Part shown: piece by piece, positions 18,393 to 27,068 of the stretch | Numbering within the stretch: the stretch's first letter is position 1 | Layout of the letters: each line of letters opens with the position of its first letter | Assembly: GCA_947253625.1 (NCBI GenBank) | Contig: CAMYAB010000010.1 | Coordinates: forward strand, 1-58,826 | Source: an uncultured Porphyromonadaceae bacterium | GTDB taxonomy: Bacteria; Bacteroidota; Bacteroidia; Bacteroidales; Porphyromonadaceae | DNA: 58,826 nt | Direction of reading: 5' to 3' | Translations under genes and position numbers: made by a program | The notes under the pieces: model-generated | The model's database searches: none | What the model was told of the DNA's origin: nothing | What the model saw: only the letters and a program-made list of their open reading frames with translations

Positions 18393-20516
18393 ATGGATCA
18401 AAATCCTGTGAACTTGACGCCCGACGAGCTGAAGGAGCAAAACCTCGGCAACCAAGCGGAAACGCAAGTGGAAGAGAAGAGTGCAGAGCCAACCCCTGCC
18501 GCAACAGTAGAAAACGAAGACAACACCCCTGCAACCCCTCCCGTGGAGACCTCCGAAGCCCCCGAGAGTCATGAGGCAGAGGTCGATACTCGGTCAATGT
18601 CCGCCGAAGAGCTACTCCGGCACCTTGGCGCACAGATCGATGCCCTGCAACTCCCCAAAGGGGCGGACCTGCGTCGCCTGCAAAACCTAGTGGAGAAAAA
18701 GGTACGTGAGGCCACACAAAACCTGGCCGAGGCAGCCGAGACGGCGCTGACTCCGGAGACGGAAGCACTGCAGGTGGCTCTGATCAACCTCAAGACCCGC
18801 TACCAGGAGCTGCGAGCCAAGCAAAAAGAGGAGGAGAAAAACGAAGCAGAAGCCAATCTGGCACAAAAAGAGGCACTCCTCAACGACCTCGAAGCACTCC
18901 TCACCTCACCGGCCGACTACTTCACTATCCGAAACGAGCGCGCCAACCTCATCAATAGGTGGCGTGAGATTGGTGCTGTACCCGAAAACAGGCGCACCGC
19001 GCTACTCAATAGGTTTGCAAAGGTCAACGAAGCCTTTTACGAGCAAAACAAATTCGGCGACGAGGATGTACTGGCAGACTACCGCGAAAACAGAGAAACC
19101 AAAGAGTCCCTGATCGCCCAAGCCAAAGAGCTGGCCAATGACAAAAACATCCGCCGAGCCACCCGTAAACTACGGGAGCTCCAAGACCTCTGGAAAGAGA
19201 CCGGCCCTGTGGCACCGGAGTTTAAGGATGCAATGTGGAAGGAATTCAAGGACGCCGCCTCGGTAGTCAACAAGAAGCAAGAAGAGTACAACGAGGAGGT
19301 CCGCAAGCAACAGCAGGAGGCTCTCGAAAAGAAAAAGAGCATCGCCGATGACTTGGAGACCCTTTTGGCCAAGATCCCATCGATCCCACGCGAGTGGCAA
19401 AAGCTAGAGCGAAACATCAACCGGATCAAGGAGCAATGGCGCAATGCCGGTCGCGTAGCACGAGAGGACCGCTGGGAGGTGGACTCACGCTACCGTGTGG
19501 CCATGGACGAGTACTACCACCAACGCCGCAGCTACAGCAAGACGATCGCTGAGGAGAGTGTCTCGAGAGTGGAGCGCATGAAAGAAATCCTCGAGGAGGC
19601 CATCGGACACAAGAGCAGCGAGACGTGGCATGAGGTGTCACAGTGGTTCAAGGAGATCCAGCAGGAGTGGGAGTCACTGCGCAACGAGGGAATCCCCTTC
19701 GCCGTCGATCGGCGACTGAATCGCTCCTTCAGGCGAGCCGCTGACCAATTTTTTGGACGGATGCGTGACCACTATGCCACACTCCGTGCCGGCCGTGAGG
19801 AAAACTTTGACAAAAAGATGGAGCTGGTGGAGCGACTCCGCTCCGTATGGGAGTCCAAGCCGGCAGACCTCGATGAGCAGATAGCCACCATCGAGAGTGA
19901 GTGGCAGAGCATCGGCCCGGTACCCGACAAGAAAAAAGACGACGTACTCGGCCCATACTACAGCATCCTACGCGCCTACCGTGGCGGTGGCGATGCACGA
20001 CGCAAGCCCGCTGACGGCAAACAACGCCAACGCAAAGAGGGTGGCGCACGCCGCAACGAAGGCCGACAACACAGAGAGGAACGAAGTGCCGGCAGACGCC
20101 AAGGCAGCGTGGCCTGGTCGACGGACCGCCAAACTGCCAGTGGAGCTCCGGTGGACTTTTCCAAGAGTCTCGAGAGCATGACCACAGAGCAGCTGCAAAA
20201 AGAGCGCAACGACCTCAAGTGGAACATCAAGCAACTCGAGTCGCAACGCCTACAGTACGAGAACAACCTAGGATTCTTCCAGTCCAGCGCCCACAATGAC
20301 CCCATGGTACAGCATATCCAAAAGAAGATTGATGCGATCCAAAAGGATATCGACCGCCACGAACAAAGACTGGAGGGGCTGAAGGAGGCAATCAAGACCA
20401 GCTCCGACGAAGTACCCGACGAAACAGCGACGACCGACGAGACCGTAGCCGAATCACCGGCACCGGAGACAACGCTCGACAACACCACAGAAGAGCCAAA
20501 CGTAGAAAACAAGTAA
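18393..20516 (+). CDS. DUF349 repeat coiled-coil protein
   Basis: A 707-residue cytoplasmic protein. The first ~70 residues are acidic and low-complexity. From about 180 to 530 there are several (about five) DUF349 repeats, each an alpha-helical unit with a W-x-x-x-G or similar core (INRWREIGAVP, LWKETGPVAPE, QWRNAGRVARED, EWESLRNEGIPF, EWQSIGPVPDKK). A basic, disordered stretch (about 530-590, many R/K/G) precedes a final coiled coil and an acidic, Thr-rich tail. DUF349 proteins are widespread in Bacteroidota and actinobacteria, and no function is established. The strongly charged, unstructured termini suggest a scaffold or nucleic-acid-associated role, which is inference. It is a single-gene unit with its own terminator. 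Confidence 0.88.
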   Translation: MDQNPVNLTPDELKEQNLGNQAETQVEEKSAEPTPAATVENEDNTPATPPVETSEAPESHEAEVDTRSMSAEELLRHLGAQIDALQLPKGADLRRLQNLVEKKVREATQNLAEAAETALTPETEALQVALINLKTRYQELRAKQKEEEKNEAEANLAQKEALLNDLEALLTSPADYFTIRNERANLINRWREIGAVPENRRTALLNRFAKVNEAFYEQNKFGDEDVLADYRENRETKESLIAQAKELANDKNIRRATRKLRELQDLWKETGPVAPEFKDAMWKEFKDAASVVNKKQEEYNEEVRKQQQEALEKKKSIADDLETLLAKIPSIPREWQKLERNINRIKEQWRNAGRVAREDRWEVDSRYRVAMDEYYHQRRSYSKTIAEESVSRVERMKEILEEAIGHKSSETWHEVSQWFKEIQQEWESLRNEGIPFAVDRRLNRSFRRAADQFFGRMRDHYATLRAGREENFDKKMELVERLRSVWESKPADLDEQIATIESEWQSIGPVPDKKKDDVLGPYYSILRAYRGGGDARRKPADGKQRQRKEGGARRNEGRQHREERSAGRRQGSVAWSTDRQTASGAPVDFSKSLESMTTEQLQKERNDLKWNIKQLESQRLQYENNLGFFQSSAHNDPMVQHIQKKIDAIQKDIDRHEQRLEGLKEAIKTSSDEVPDETATTDETVAESPAPETTLDNTTEEPNVENK

Positions 20517-20561
20517 GCAACCAACGGCACATGAGCCTACGACTGTGTGCCCCATAACCAA

Positions 20562-20612
20562 GGATGGGATGCTCCTCCCCGCTGTCGGTGCGAGAGCATC
20601 CCATCCCTTTTT
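20562..20612 (+). terminator. Terminator of the DUF349 gene
   Basis: A 13-bp perfect stem (GGATGGGATGCTC with GAGCATCCCATCC) is followed by CTTTTT. It starts 45 bp after the stop. Confidence 0.88.
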
Positions 20613-20660
20613 GGGAAGTGGTGACTACCTATTCCGCCCCCTACAACCCTAGAAAAAAAG

Positions 20661-21686
20661 ATGGCCGTCTGGATCTTCAACCCCGGATACGAATCCTCAG
20701 CAAAACAAGGTCTCCCCAACTACACACCCCCAAAAAACGTAGATCGCTTCCGGACAGACTGTGCACCGCTCCTCCTATCGCTGGCCGGACCGGAAGATCG
20801 AGTCCTCGTACCACACACACTGCCGGAAGCCCTGTGGCATCCGGCCTTTTGCGCCACAGCCAATGGACAACCCTTGGCACCATGGGGGTGGGCTCCCGAA
20901 CTCTCACAATACGGACCACTACCCTACTCAACCGATGAGATGCGCTACTTTGCCTGCCGCAAACGGTCGGTGGAGCTGTGGAAAATGATCTATCGGATCG
21001 GTGGCGACCTTTTTGAAAAAAACGCCATCCCTCCCAGAGTGCAAGCCGACAGCACCGACCTCCCCAACCCCCCTTTTGTCCTCAAAGACCTCTACTCCAG
21101 CTCCGGAAGAGGGGTCACCTTCGTACCAACGACAAAAGCCAAACTGCCAGCCGGACAGCGACAGCGCATAGTGGAACCCCTGCTCGAGATACAGGAGGAT
21201 ATCGGGATCGAACTCGAACGCACGACGACAGGCACACTCCGCTACCTCGGACTGAGCCGGATGCAAAACAACAAAGGTCGATACGCCGGCAATAGACTAA
21301 ACGACCCCACTCTGCCCCACCCCGACATGCACACCTACATTGATCTGGTACTGGAGGTACTCGGCTCCTACGATCTCAAGCACTACCACGGGCTGATAGG
21401 CGTGGACACTGCTATCTACAAAGGAAGCGATGGCCAACCCCACATCTGGCCCCTCATAGAGATCAACATACGGCCAACAATGGGGCACGTGGCACTGGCA
21501 CTGGAGAAAAAGCATGAGCATGCGCGGTTGTTTGAGATCCGATACCTCGCAGAAGCCGGTGCGCTACCCCAACCCTCCTCCTCCACGCCCCTCTACCTCA
21601 CAGATCCGACCGCACCACACAGCGGAGCTCACCTCCTGACCCCACTATTGCCCGACACACAATTTGTGGCACTGCTCCACTTTTAG
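20661..21686 (+). CDS. ATP-grasp-like protein of unknown function
   Basis: A 341-residue cytoplasmic protein that I do not recognise as a named enzyme. It shows an ATP-grasp-like layout. FVLKDLYSSSGRGVTFV (about 138-154) resembles the lysine plus glycine-rich loop of the ATP-binding lid. IVEPLLEIQEDIGIEL follows, as does the metal-binding PLIEINIRPTMGHVAL (about 267-282), with Glu and Asn in the expected E-x-N-x-R arrangement. The N-terminus (WIFNPGYE) has no signal peptide. ATP-grasp enzymes ligate a carboxylate to an amine or thiol; the substrate here is unknown. It stands between the DUF349 gene and pyrB on the same strand. Confidence 0.72.
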   Translation: MAVWIFNPGYESSAKQGLPNYTPPKNVDRFRTDCAPLLLSLAGPEDRVLVPHTLPEALWHPAFCATANGQPLAPWGWAPELSQYGPLPYSTDEMRYFACRKRSVELWKMIYRIGGDLFEKNAIPPRVQADSTDLPNPPFVLKDLYSSSGRGVTFVPTTKAKLPAGQRQRIVEPLLEIQEDIGIELERTTTGTLRYLGLSRMQNNKGRYAGNRLNDPTLPHPDMHTYIDLVLEVLGSYDLKHYHGLIGVDTAIYKGSDGQPHIWPLIEINIRPTMGHVALALEKKHEHARLFEIRYLAEAGALPQPSSSTPLYLTDPTAPHSGAHLLTPLLPDTQFVALLHF

Positions 21687-21700
21687 CCCCACAAAATAGG

Positions 21701-21708
21701 TATATTTG
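21701..21708 (+). promoter_or_regulatory. Candidate -7 box of pyrB-pyrI-lemA
   Basis: TATATTTG fits TAnnTTTG; no TTG sits at -33. The predicted start near 21715 lies after the in-frame GTG 21713, which supports ATG 21800 as the pyrB start and an ~85-nt leader. Confidence 0.55.
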
Positions 21709-21799
21709 TCCGGTGAAAACTTGGTTGATTCAGGTCGACATCAGTTGCCACCGGATAGGATGGCAGCTTTTCGCTTCACAAAAAAGACAACGGATACAG

Positions 21800-22717
21800 A
21801 TGAACTCCAAAAGCCTCTACTCCATCGAGCAACTCTCCAAACAGGACATCCTGGACATCCTGAGTGTGGCAGAGCTATTTGAGCAAAACCCCAACCGAGA
21901 CTATCTGCAAGGACGTGTGGCGGCCACACTTTTTTTTGAGCCAAGTACGCGTACGCGCCTCAGCTTTGAGACCGCCGTCAACCGTCTCCGTGGCCGTGTC
22001 ATCGGCTTCCAGGACCCCAAGGTCAGCAGTTCGGTCAAGGGCGAAAGCCTCAACGACACCATCCAGATGGTCTCCAACTATGCCGACATCATCATCATGC
22101 GACACTACCTGGAGGGTGCTGCCAAGTACGCAAGCGAAGTGACCGAGCGCCCCGTGATCAATGCCGGTGACGGTGCCAACCAGCACCCCAGCCAAACCCT
22201 ACTCGACCTCTACTCTATCAAAAAGACACAAGGGACACTCAGCGACCTCACCATCACAGTGGTCGGCGACCTCAAGTATGGACGCACAGTACACTCCCTT
22301 ATATCAGGTATGAGCCACTTTGGGGTACGCTTCATCTTTGTAGCCCCGGACCGGCTGGGCCTGCCACGCGAGTACCGAGACTACTGTGACGAACACAATA
22401 TCCCCACACGCTACAGCCAAGCTCTCACACCCGACACAATCAATGACAGCGACATCATCTACATGACCCGGGTCCAAAGAGAACGCTTCATGGACGAGGA
22501 GGACTACGAGGCAGTCAAGAGTGCTTTTGTCCTCTCGGCCGACATGCTCACAGAAGCACGACCCAATATGCGAGTCCTACACCCCCTGCCACGTGTCAAC
22601 GAGATCGCCATGGATGTGGATGCCACGCCGCATGCCTACTACTTTGAGCAAGCCCTCAATGGCCTATATGTACGCCAAGCCCTCATATGCAGAGGACTCG
22701 GCATAGAGGTCCGCTAA
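21800..22717 (+). CDS. pyrB: Aspartate carbamoyltransferase catalytic chain
   Basis: PyrB joins carbamoyl phosphate and aspartate to carbamoyl-aspartate, the committed step of pyrimidine synthesis. The carbamoyl-phosphate loop FFEPSTRTRLSFETA (STRT motif) and the HPSQTLLDLYSI motif are intact. The aspartate-binding side has TRVQRERF and HPLPRVNEI. The start at 21800 (MNSKSLYSIEQL) gives 305 residues, the usual length; upstream in-frame codons to 21713 lie around the likely transcription start. pyrI follows 22 bp downstream. Confidence 0.96.
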   Translation: MNSKSLYSIEQLSKQDILDILSVAELFEQNPNRDYLQGRVAATLFFEPSTRTRLSFETAVNRLRGRVIGFQDPKVSSSVKGESLNDTIQMVSNYADIIIMRHYLEGAAKYASEVTERPVINAGDGANQHPSQTLLDLYSIKKTQGTLSDLTITVVGDLKYGRTVHSLISGMSHFGVRFIFVAPDRLGLPREYRDYCDEHNIPTRYSQALTPDTINDSDIIYMTRVQRERFMDEEDYEAVKSAFVLSADMLTEARPNMRVLHPLPRVNEIAMDVDATPHAYYFEQALNGLYVRQALICRGLGIEVR

Positions 22718-22739
22718 CCACTCAGCCAACACACCTACT

Positions 22740-23228
22740 ATGAAAAAGATAGAAGAAGGAAAGATGCACGTACCGGCCATCAAAAATGGCTCCGTGATCG
22801 ACCATATCCCCGTAGATCAGCTGCCCAAAGTGGTGGCACTCCTAGATCTCTATGCCTCCAAGTACCCCCTGACAATCGGCCAAAACTTCAAGAGCAAAAA
22901 ACTGGGACAAAAAGGACTCATAAAGGTGGAGGGCAAGTTTTTCACCCCCGACGAAGTCAACACCCTCGCACTGGTATGCCCCGACATCGTCATCAACGTC
23001 ATCCGAGACTACGAGGTGGCAGAGAAGATACATGTACGACTGCCGGACCGTATCGTGGGACTCGTACGCTGCACCAACCCCAAGTGCATCACCAACAACG
23101 AGCCTATGCAGAGTGACTTTGAGGTACTGGACAAAAAGGAAGTACGCCTCAAATGCAACTACTGCACCCGAAAGATCGAAAAAGATGAGGTCGTGCTAGT
23201 ACACTATACCCCCAAACCAACCGTATGA
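22740..23228 (+). CDS. pyrI: Aspartate carbamoyltransferase regulatory chain
   Basis: A 162-residue regulatory subunit that binds CTP/ATP and assembles PyrB trimers into the allosteric dodecamer. The nucleotide-binding domain is at about 1-100 (AIKNGSVIDHIP, IGQNFKSKKLGQKGLIKVEG). The C-terminal zinc domain has four Cys in CTNPKC and CNYC. It lies 22 bp after pyrB, and its stop overlaps the lemA start (ATGA), so the three genes are translated in series. Confidence 0.96.
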   Translation: MKKIEEGKMHVPAIKNGSVIDHIPVDQLPKVVALLDLYASKYPLTIGQNFKSKKLGQKGLIKVEGKFFTPDEVNTLALVCPDIVINVIRDYEVAEKIHVRLPDRIVGLVRCTNPKCITNNEPMQSDFEVLDKKEVRLKCNYCTRKIEKDEVVLVHYTPKPTV

Positions 23229-23752
23229 AGACAAAGAAAGGGCTTACAAGCACGATCGTCACCCTTGTACTACTGGTGTTGCTGACCGGAAAAGCCATAC
23301 GGACCAACAACCACATCACCGCACTGCAAGCAGACATCAGCCAAGCCCGAACCCAGGTTGTGGAGCAATCCCAACACCGACAAGCCCTCATCCCCGATCT
23401 CCTAAAGCAAGTCGAAGTCTACACCCAACTCGACTCCTCCCCCCTGCTACAAGCCACACCGACAGAAGCAGATACCCCGGCAACACCCGAGGCAATGCAA
23501 GAATACTTGGCGGCACAGCGCCAACTGTCCCAAGCACTAGATCGGATCATGAGCTCCGCTGAGCAACAGCCTGACCTCCAAGCCGACCAAAACTTCCGCA
23601 CCCTGCAAGCGCAACTCAAGGATGCCGAAGCAGGGCTCAACACAGAGTGCCTAAACCTCGCCAAAGCGATAGAAGAGTACGACACATACGTCCGCAAGTT
23701 CCCCAACAACCTACTGGTCCACCTACTCGGCTTTGGGTCGATGAGTCGGTAG
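23225..23752 (+). CDS. LemA family membrane-anchored protein
   Basis: A 175-residue protein with one N-terminal membrane segment (about 8-23) and a helical exterior domain. The family pattern is seen in the helix QADISQARTQVVEQSQHRQALIPDLL (compare the LemA pattern of Q-R-x-x-L-I-P-x-L) and in the C-terminal YVRKFPNNLL...GFG. The middle (about 75-95) is Pro/Thr/Ala rich and less conserved. LemA proteins have no settled function. Its ATG overlaps the pyrI stop by 4 bp, and its stop lies 5 bp from the convergent hemN stop. Confidence 0.82.
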   Translation: MKTKKGLTSTIVTLVLLVLLTGKAIRTNNHITALQADISQARTQVVEQSQHRQALIPDLLKQVEVYTQLDSSPLLQATPTEADTPATPEAMQEYLAAQRQLSQALDRIMSSAEQQPDLQADQNFRTLQAQLKDAEAGLNTECLNLAKAIEEYDTYVRKFPNNLLVHLLGFGSMSR

Positions 23753-23757
23753 GACCA

Positions 23758-25137
23758 TCAGATAGGCTTGGAGTAGCCCCGTGGTTGATCCGGGGAGTAG
23801 TGCACGTCAAAGCAAGAGGCGACGTTGCGGACAAAAGGATGGCACTCGGAAGAGATCGTCAATGCCATCGCATCATCCACCGTCACCAGCCCATCTTGGA
23901 TCATCTCCTCCAGTCGGGCAAAATTCAGGATCTTCAGGTCCCGAAGTCGATTGGGATACAGCCCATAGTTTTTGGCCGACTCCAGCGGAGCAGTGCGGTA
24001 GTTGCACATGAGCTCGGTGATGATGTCTCGCGCCAGACACTCCTCCGGTGTCAGTTTGTAGCCGACCTTGGTAGGCAGTCTCCTTTGGTCTATAGCCTCG
24101 TAGTACTCCGGTATTAACTTGGTATTTTGGGCATAGGCGTCGTGTAGTTGCGCTATCCCGGTCACCCCCAGTCCATACACCTGTCCGGAGAGATCGCGCG
24201 GACAATAGCCCTGAAAGTTTCGGTGGAGGCTATGGCTTCGGAGTGCTACGGCCAGCGGATCATCAGGTACTACAAAGTGGTCGAGCCCGATCTGCACATA
24301 GCCGGCTCCCGTCATCATCTCAGCCGCACGATCGTACATTGATTGCTTGATCTCCGGAGTCGGCAGCCCATACTCCTCCAGAACCCTTTGGCCCGGATGC
24401 AACCACGGCACATGGGCATACGAAAAGGTCACCACACGGTCAGGACGGATCTCCAGCACTTGTGCCATGTTATCAGCAAAGCTCTCAACCGTCTGTCCGG
24501 GCAAGCCGTAGACAAAGTCTAGGTTCACCCGCTTGCCCGCGCCGTGTATCTCCGCCACAATCTCCGCCACCGACTCACGGGGAGCGATGCGACCGGCCAG
24601 CCTCAGCACATCGGCATGAAGGTCCTGCACGCCTATACTGTACCGTGTGAACGGCATATTTAGGAGACGCTTCCACTCCTGCCATCTCAAAAAACCGGGG
24701 TGCACCTCTATCGCCACCTCAGCACCGGGAGCAAGTGCAAAGGCACCGGCAAGCATCTCGATCACCCCACCGATATACTCCGGAGCGATAGCCGTAGGCG
24801 AGCCACCTCCAAAGTGGATTTGGCTGATCCGACGCTCCGGGTCGATCAATGGTCGCACCAGCCCAAACTCCCGACCCAGATAGCTCACATAGTCAGAGAC
24901 CTCCCGTCGGTCAGCAGGTATCAGGACCCTATTGCAGGCACAGAAGTGACAAATATTTTTGCAAAAAGGGATGTGGACATAAAACGACAGCGACCTCGAC
25001 CCCACCCCATTGCTCGCTAGGATATCCCGCTTGTAGTCCTCACCGGTATAGGTCTCGGCGAAAAGGTTGGCCGGAGGATAGCTCGTGTATCTCGGCACCG
25101 GGACATTGTACTTCCCGATGATCTCATCCTGCGTCAT
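23758..25137 (-). CDS. hemN: Oxygen-independent coproporphyrinogen III oxidase
   Basis: A 459-residue radical-SAM enzyme that oxidatively decarboxylates coproporphyrinogen III to protoporphyrinogen IX without oxygen. The 4Fe-4S motif of the HemN type is present (HIPFCKNICHFCACN, about 54-68), as are HFGGGSPTAI (GGGTP-type SAM site), VEVHPGF-like and YGLPGQTVESF. The N-terminal PVPRYTSYPPANLF is typical of true HemN rather than HemW. It overlaps miaB by 4 bp. Together with hemE it gives two consecutive steps from uroporphyrinogen III to protoporphyrinogen IX. Confidence 0.93.
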   Translation of the reverse strand: MTQDEIIGKYNVPVPRYTSYPPANLFAETYTGEDYKRDILASNGVGSRSLSFYVHIPFCKNICHFCACNRVLIPADRREVSDYVSYLGREFGLVRPLIDPERRISQIHFGGGSPTAIAPEYIGGVIEMLAGAFALAPGAEVAIEVHPGFLRWQEWKRLLNMPFTRYSIGVQDLHADVLRLAGRIAPRESVAEIVAEIHGAGKRVNLDFVYGLPGQTVESFADNMAQVLEIRPDRVVTFSYAHVPWLHPGQRVLEEYGLPTPEIKQSMYDRAAEMMTGAGYVQIGLDHFVVPDDPLAVALRSHSLHRNFQGYCPRDLSGQVYGLGVTGIAQLHDAYAQNTKLIPEYYEAIDQRRLPTKVGYKLTPEECLARDIITELMCNYRTAPLESAKNYGLYPNRLRDLKILNFARLEEMIQDGLVTVDDAMALTISSECHPFVRNVASCFDVHYSPDQPRGYSKPI

Positions 25138-26495
25138 GGGCGATCCACACTGTGTCCTAGGAGCGTGGCCGAAGAGACCTCATCCACCGTCGCCCATACA
25201 AAGTCACCGATACGGTGCTTCTTTTTGTCAAAGACCAGGACCTTGTTTTGTTGCGTGCGTCCAAAGTACTGCTCACGCGACTTTTTGGAAAAGCCCTCGA
25301 CCAATACCTCAAACGTCTTGCCCACATCACGGCGGTTGCTCTCCTCCGACAGTTTTTGCTGCAAGTCAATCATACGCTGCAGACGCTCCAGCTTCACCTC
25401 CTCCGGCACATCGTCCGCATACTTGCGAGCTGCGTAGGTACCGGGGCGCTCGGAGTACTTGAAAAGAAACGAAGTATCAAACCCCACCTCCTCCATCAGC
25501 GACAAGGTCTCACAAAAATCAGCCTCCGTCTCTCCCGAAAAGCCACAAAAAATATCGGTACTGATTCCACAGTCCGGGATCAACTCTCGGAGCTTGGCGA
25601 TGCGGTTCAGGTACCACTCACGAGTGTAGCCACGCTTCATCCGCTTGAGCACCGAGTTGGAGCCACTCTGTACCGGCAGGTGGATATGGTTGCAGATATT
25701 GGGATAGCGTGCCATCACCTCTATCGACTCATCCGACATCTCCATCGGATGAGGGCTGGTATAGCGTATCCGCATACCCGGAGCCTCAGTGGCTATCAGC
25801 TCCAGCAGGCGCGCAAAGTCCGTCGTCCCCCCACTCTCCGGATCGGCATATCGGTAGCCATTGACCGTCTGCCCCAGGAGAGTCACCTCCCGGTAGCCCA
25901 GCTCCACCATGTGGTGCAGCTCCGTCAGGATACTCGACACCTCACGGCTGCGCTCACGGCCACGGGTATAGGGCACAATACAGTAGCTGCAAAACTTATT
26001 GCACCCCCTCATGATCGACAAAAAGCCCGAGATATGGAGTCCCTCCAGCTTGAGTGGCACCACATCCTTGTAGGTCTCTTGTGTCGAAAGCGTGACATTG
26101 AGTGCCTTCTCACCCTGCTCCGCCGCCGACACGAGGGCCGGCAAGTCCAGATAAGCATCCGGACCCGCTACCAAGTCAGCGGCATGCTCCGTGAGCAAAC
26201 GCTCCCGCACCCGCTCGGCCATACAGCCCAGTACACCGATGATGAGCCCCGGCTTGTGACGCTTGCGATAGGCATCCAGCTGGCTCAGACGATTCACAAT
26301 CTTGTGCTCTGCATTTTCACGCACCGAGCAAGTGTTGAGAAACACCGCATCAGCCTCCTCCAGATTGGCCGTAGGGGCATAGCCGGCAGTCTGCATCACG
26401 GCATAGACCACCTCCGAGTCGGCGACATTCATTTGGCAACCATAGGTCTCTAGATACAGGAGCTTATCGGATGGATCGGGCATGTTGGGTCTCAA
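25134..26495 (-). CDS. miaB: tRNA-2-methylthio-N6-dimethylallyladenosine synthase
   Basis: MiaB adds a methylthio group to i6A37 of tRNAs reading UNN codons. The N-terminal UPF0004 domain binds an auxiliary Fe-S cluster through Cys20 (YGCQMN), the Cys in LNTCSVRE and the Cys in LGCMAER. The radical-SAM triad is in RGCNKFCSYCIVPYTRG. A C-terminal TRAM-like domain closes the protein (FVWATVDEV region). At 453 residues it is normal length. The start is ATG 26495 or ATG 26483 (M5). Confidence 0.95.
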   Translation of the reverse strand: MRPNMPDPSDKLLYLETYGCQMNVADSEVVYAVMQTAGYAPTANLEEADAVFLNTCSVRENAEHKIVNRLSQLDAYRKRHKPGLIIGVLGCMAERVRERLLTEHAADLVAGPDAYLDLPALVSAAEQGEKALNVTLSTQETYKDVVPLKLEGLHISGFLSIMRGCNKFCSYCIVPYTRGRERSREVSSILTELHHMVELGYREVTLLGQTVNGYRYADPESGGTTDFARLLELIATEAPGMRIRYTSPHPMEMSDESIEVMARYPNICNHIHLPVQSGSNSVLKRMKRGYTREWYLNRIAKLRELIPDCGISTDIFCGFSGETEADFCETLSLMEEVGFDTSFLFKYSERPGTYAARKYADDVPEEVKLERLQRMIDLQQKLSEESNRRDVGKTFEVLVEGFSKKSREQYFGRTQQNKVLVFDKKKHRIGDFVWATVDEVSSATLLGHSVDRP

Positions 26496-26499
26496 AAAA

Positions 26500-26531
26500 T
26501 TTGGCAGAGAATAAGTTATTACTTACTTTTG
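26500..26531 (+). promoter_or_regulatory. Promoter of the 26611 small membrane gene
   Basis: TTTG (26500-26503), a 20-nt gap and TACTTTTG (26524-26531) match the Bacteroidota promoter well. The leader is about 70 nt to ATG 26611. Confidence 0.7.
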
Positions 26532-26610
26532 GAGTACAAAAATACCAAAAGAATAGGAGAAGACCATTTTGCCCCCGGGCACCCGGACAAACAACTCACA
26601 GAAAAAAAAG

Positions 26611-27039
26611 ATGGGATCAATCAGCTCACTGGCACTCATCATTGCCGGCTACTACATACTCCGAAAAATGGACCAAAAGTTCAGATCTTTTGTCCAGCAG
26701 TTGGAAAAGCCCACAGACGCACCACAAGAGACACCACCTCCACCACCCCTCTACGAGATCGATGACAGTCCCTGGACGACCTCCACTCGCCCACCAATCC
26801 CCACACCCGCATTTGAGGAGGGGACCTGCGCTTTCCGAGACACTCGACGATCCCCGCTCAAGTCCGGCATCCAAGACCTACACCACGACCCACTGGAGCT
26901 GGAGATCCTGGAGGGAGCTCACCCATCGGACAGCATGGGCACCACAGGCCGGGGCATCCTTCCCATGGATCCCACCCAACGCCTCAACGACCTACGACGA
27001 GCTGTGATCCTAAAAGAGATATTGGAAAGGAAATTCTAA
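26611..27039 (+). CDS. Small single-pass membrane protein, unknown function
   Basis: A 142-residue protein I do not recognise. An N-terminal hydrophobic segment (GSISSLALIIAGYYIL, about 2-17) is followed by a short basic region, a proline-rich stretch (TPPPPPPLYE, about 43-52) and a polar C-terminal region ending in helical RLNDLRRAVILKEILERKF. It looks like an anchored cytoplasmic adaptor. The start at 26611 puts the membrane segment at the N-terminus; the frame is open upstream to 26569, but that part is not hydrophobic. The CoA-transferase gene follows 29 bp later and may share the promoter at 26500-26531. Confidence 0.65.
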   Translation: MGSISSLALIIAGYYILRKMDQKFRSFVQQLEKPTDAPQETPPPPPLYEIDDSPWTTSTRPPIPTPAFEEGTCAFRDTRRSPLKSGIQDLHHDPLELEILEGAHPSDSMGTTGRGILPMDPTQRLNDLRRAVILKEILERKF

Positions 27040-27068
27040 TCCCCACTAAACAACAGACAACACAAAGC

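Noticed and set aside
25215..26453. Long plus-strand frame (412 codons) opposite miaB
   Set aside because: miaB on the other strand has intact Fe-S and radical-SAM motifs; the antisense product has no recognisable features.
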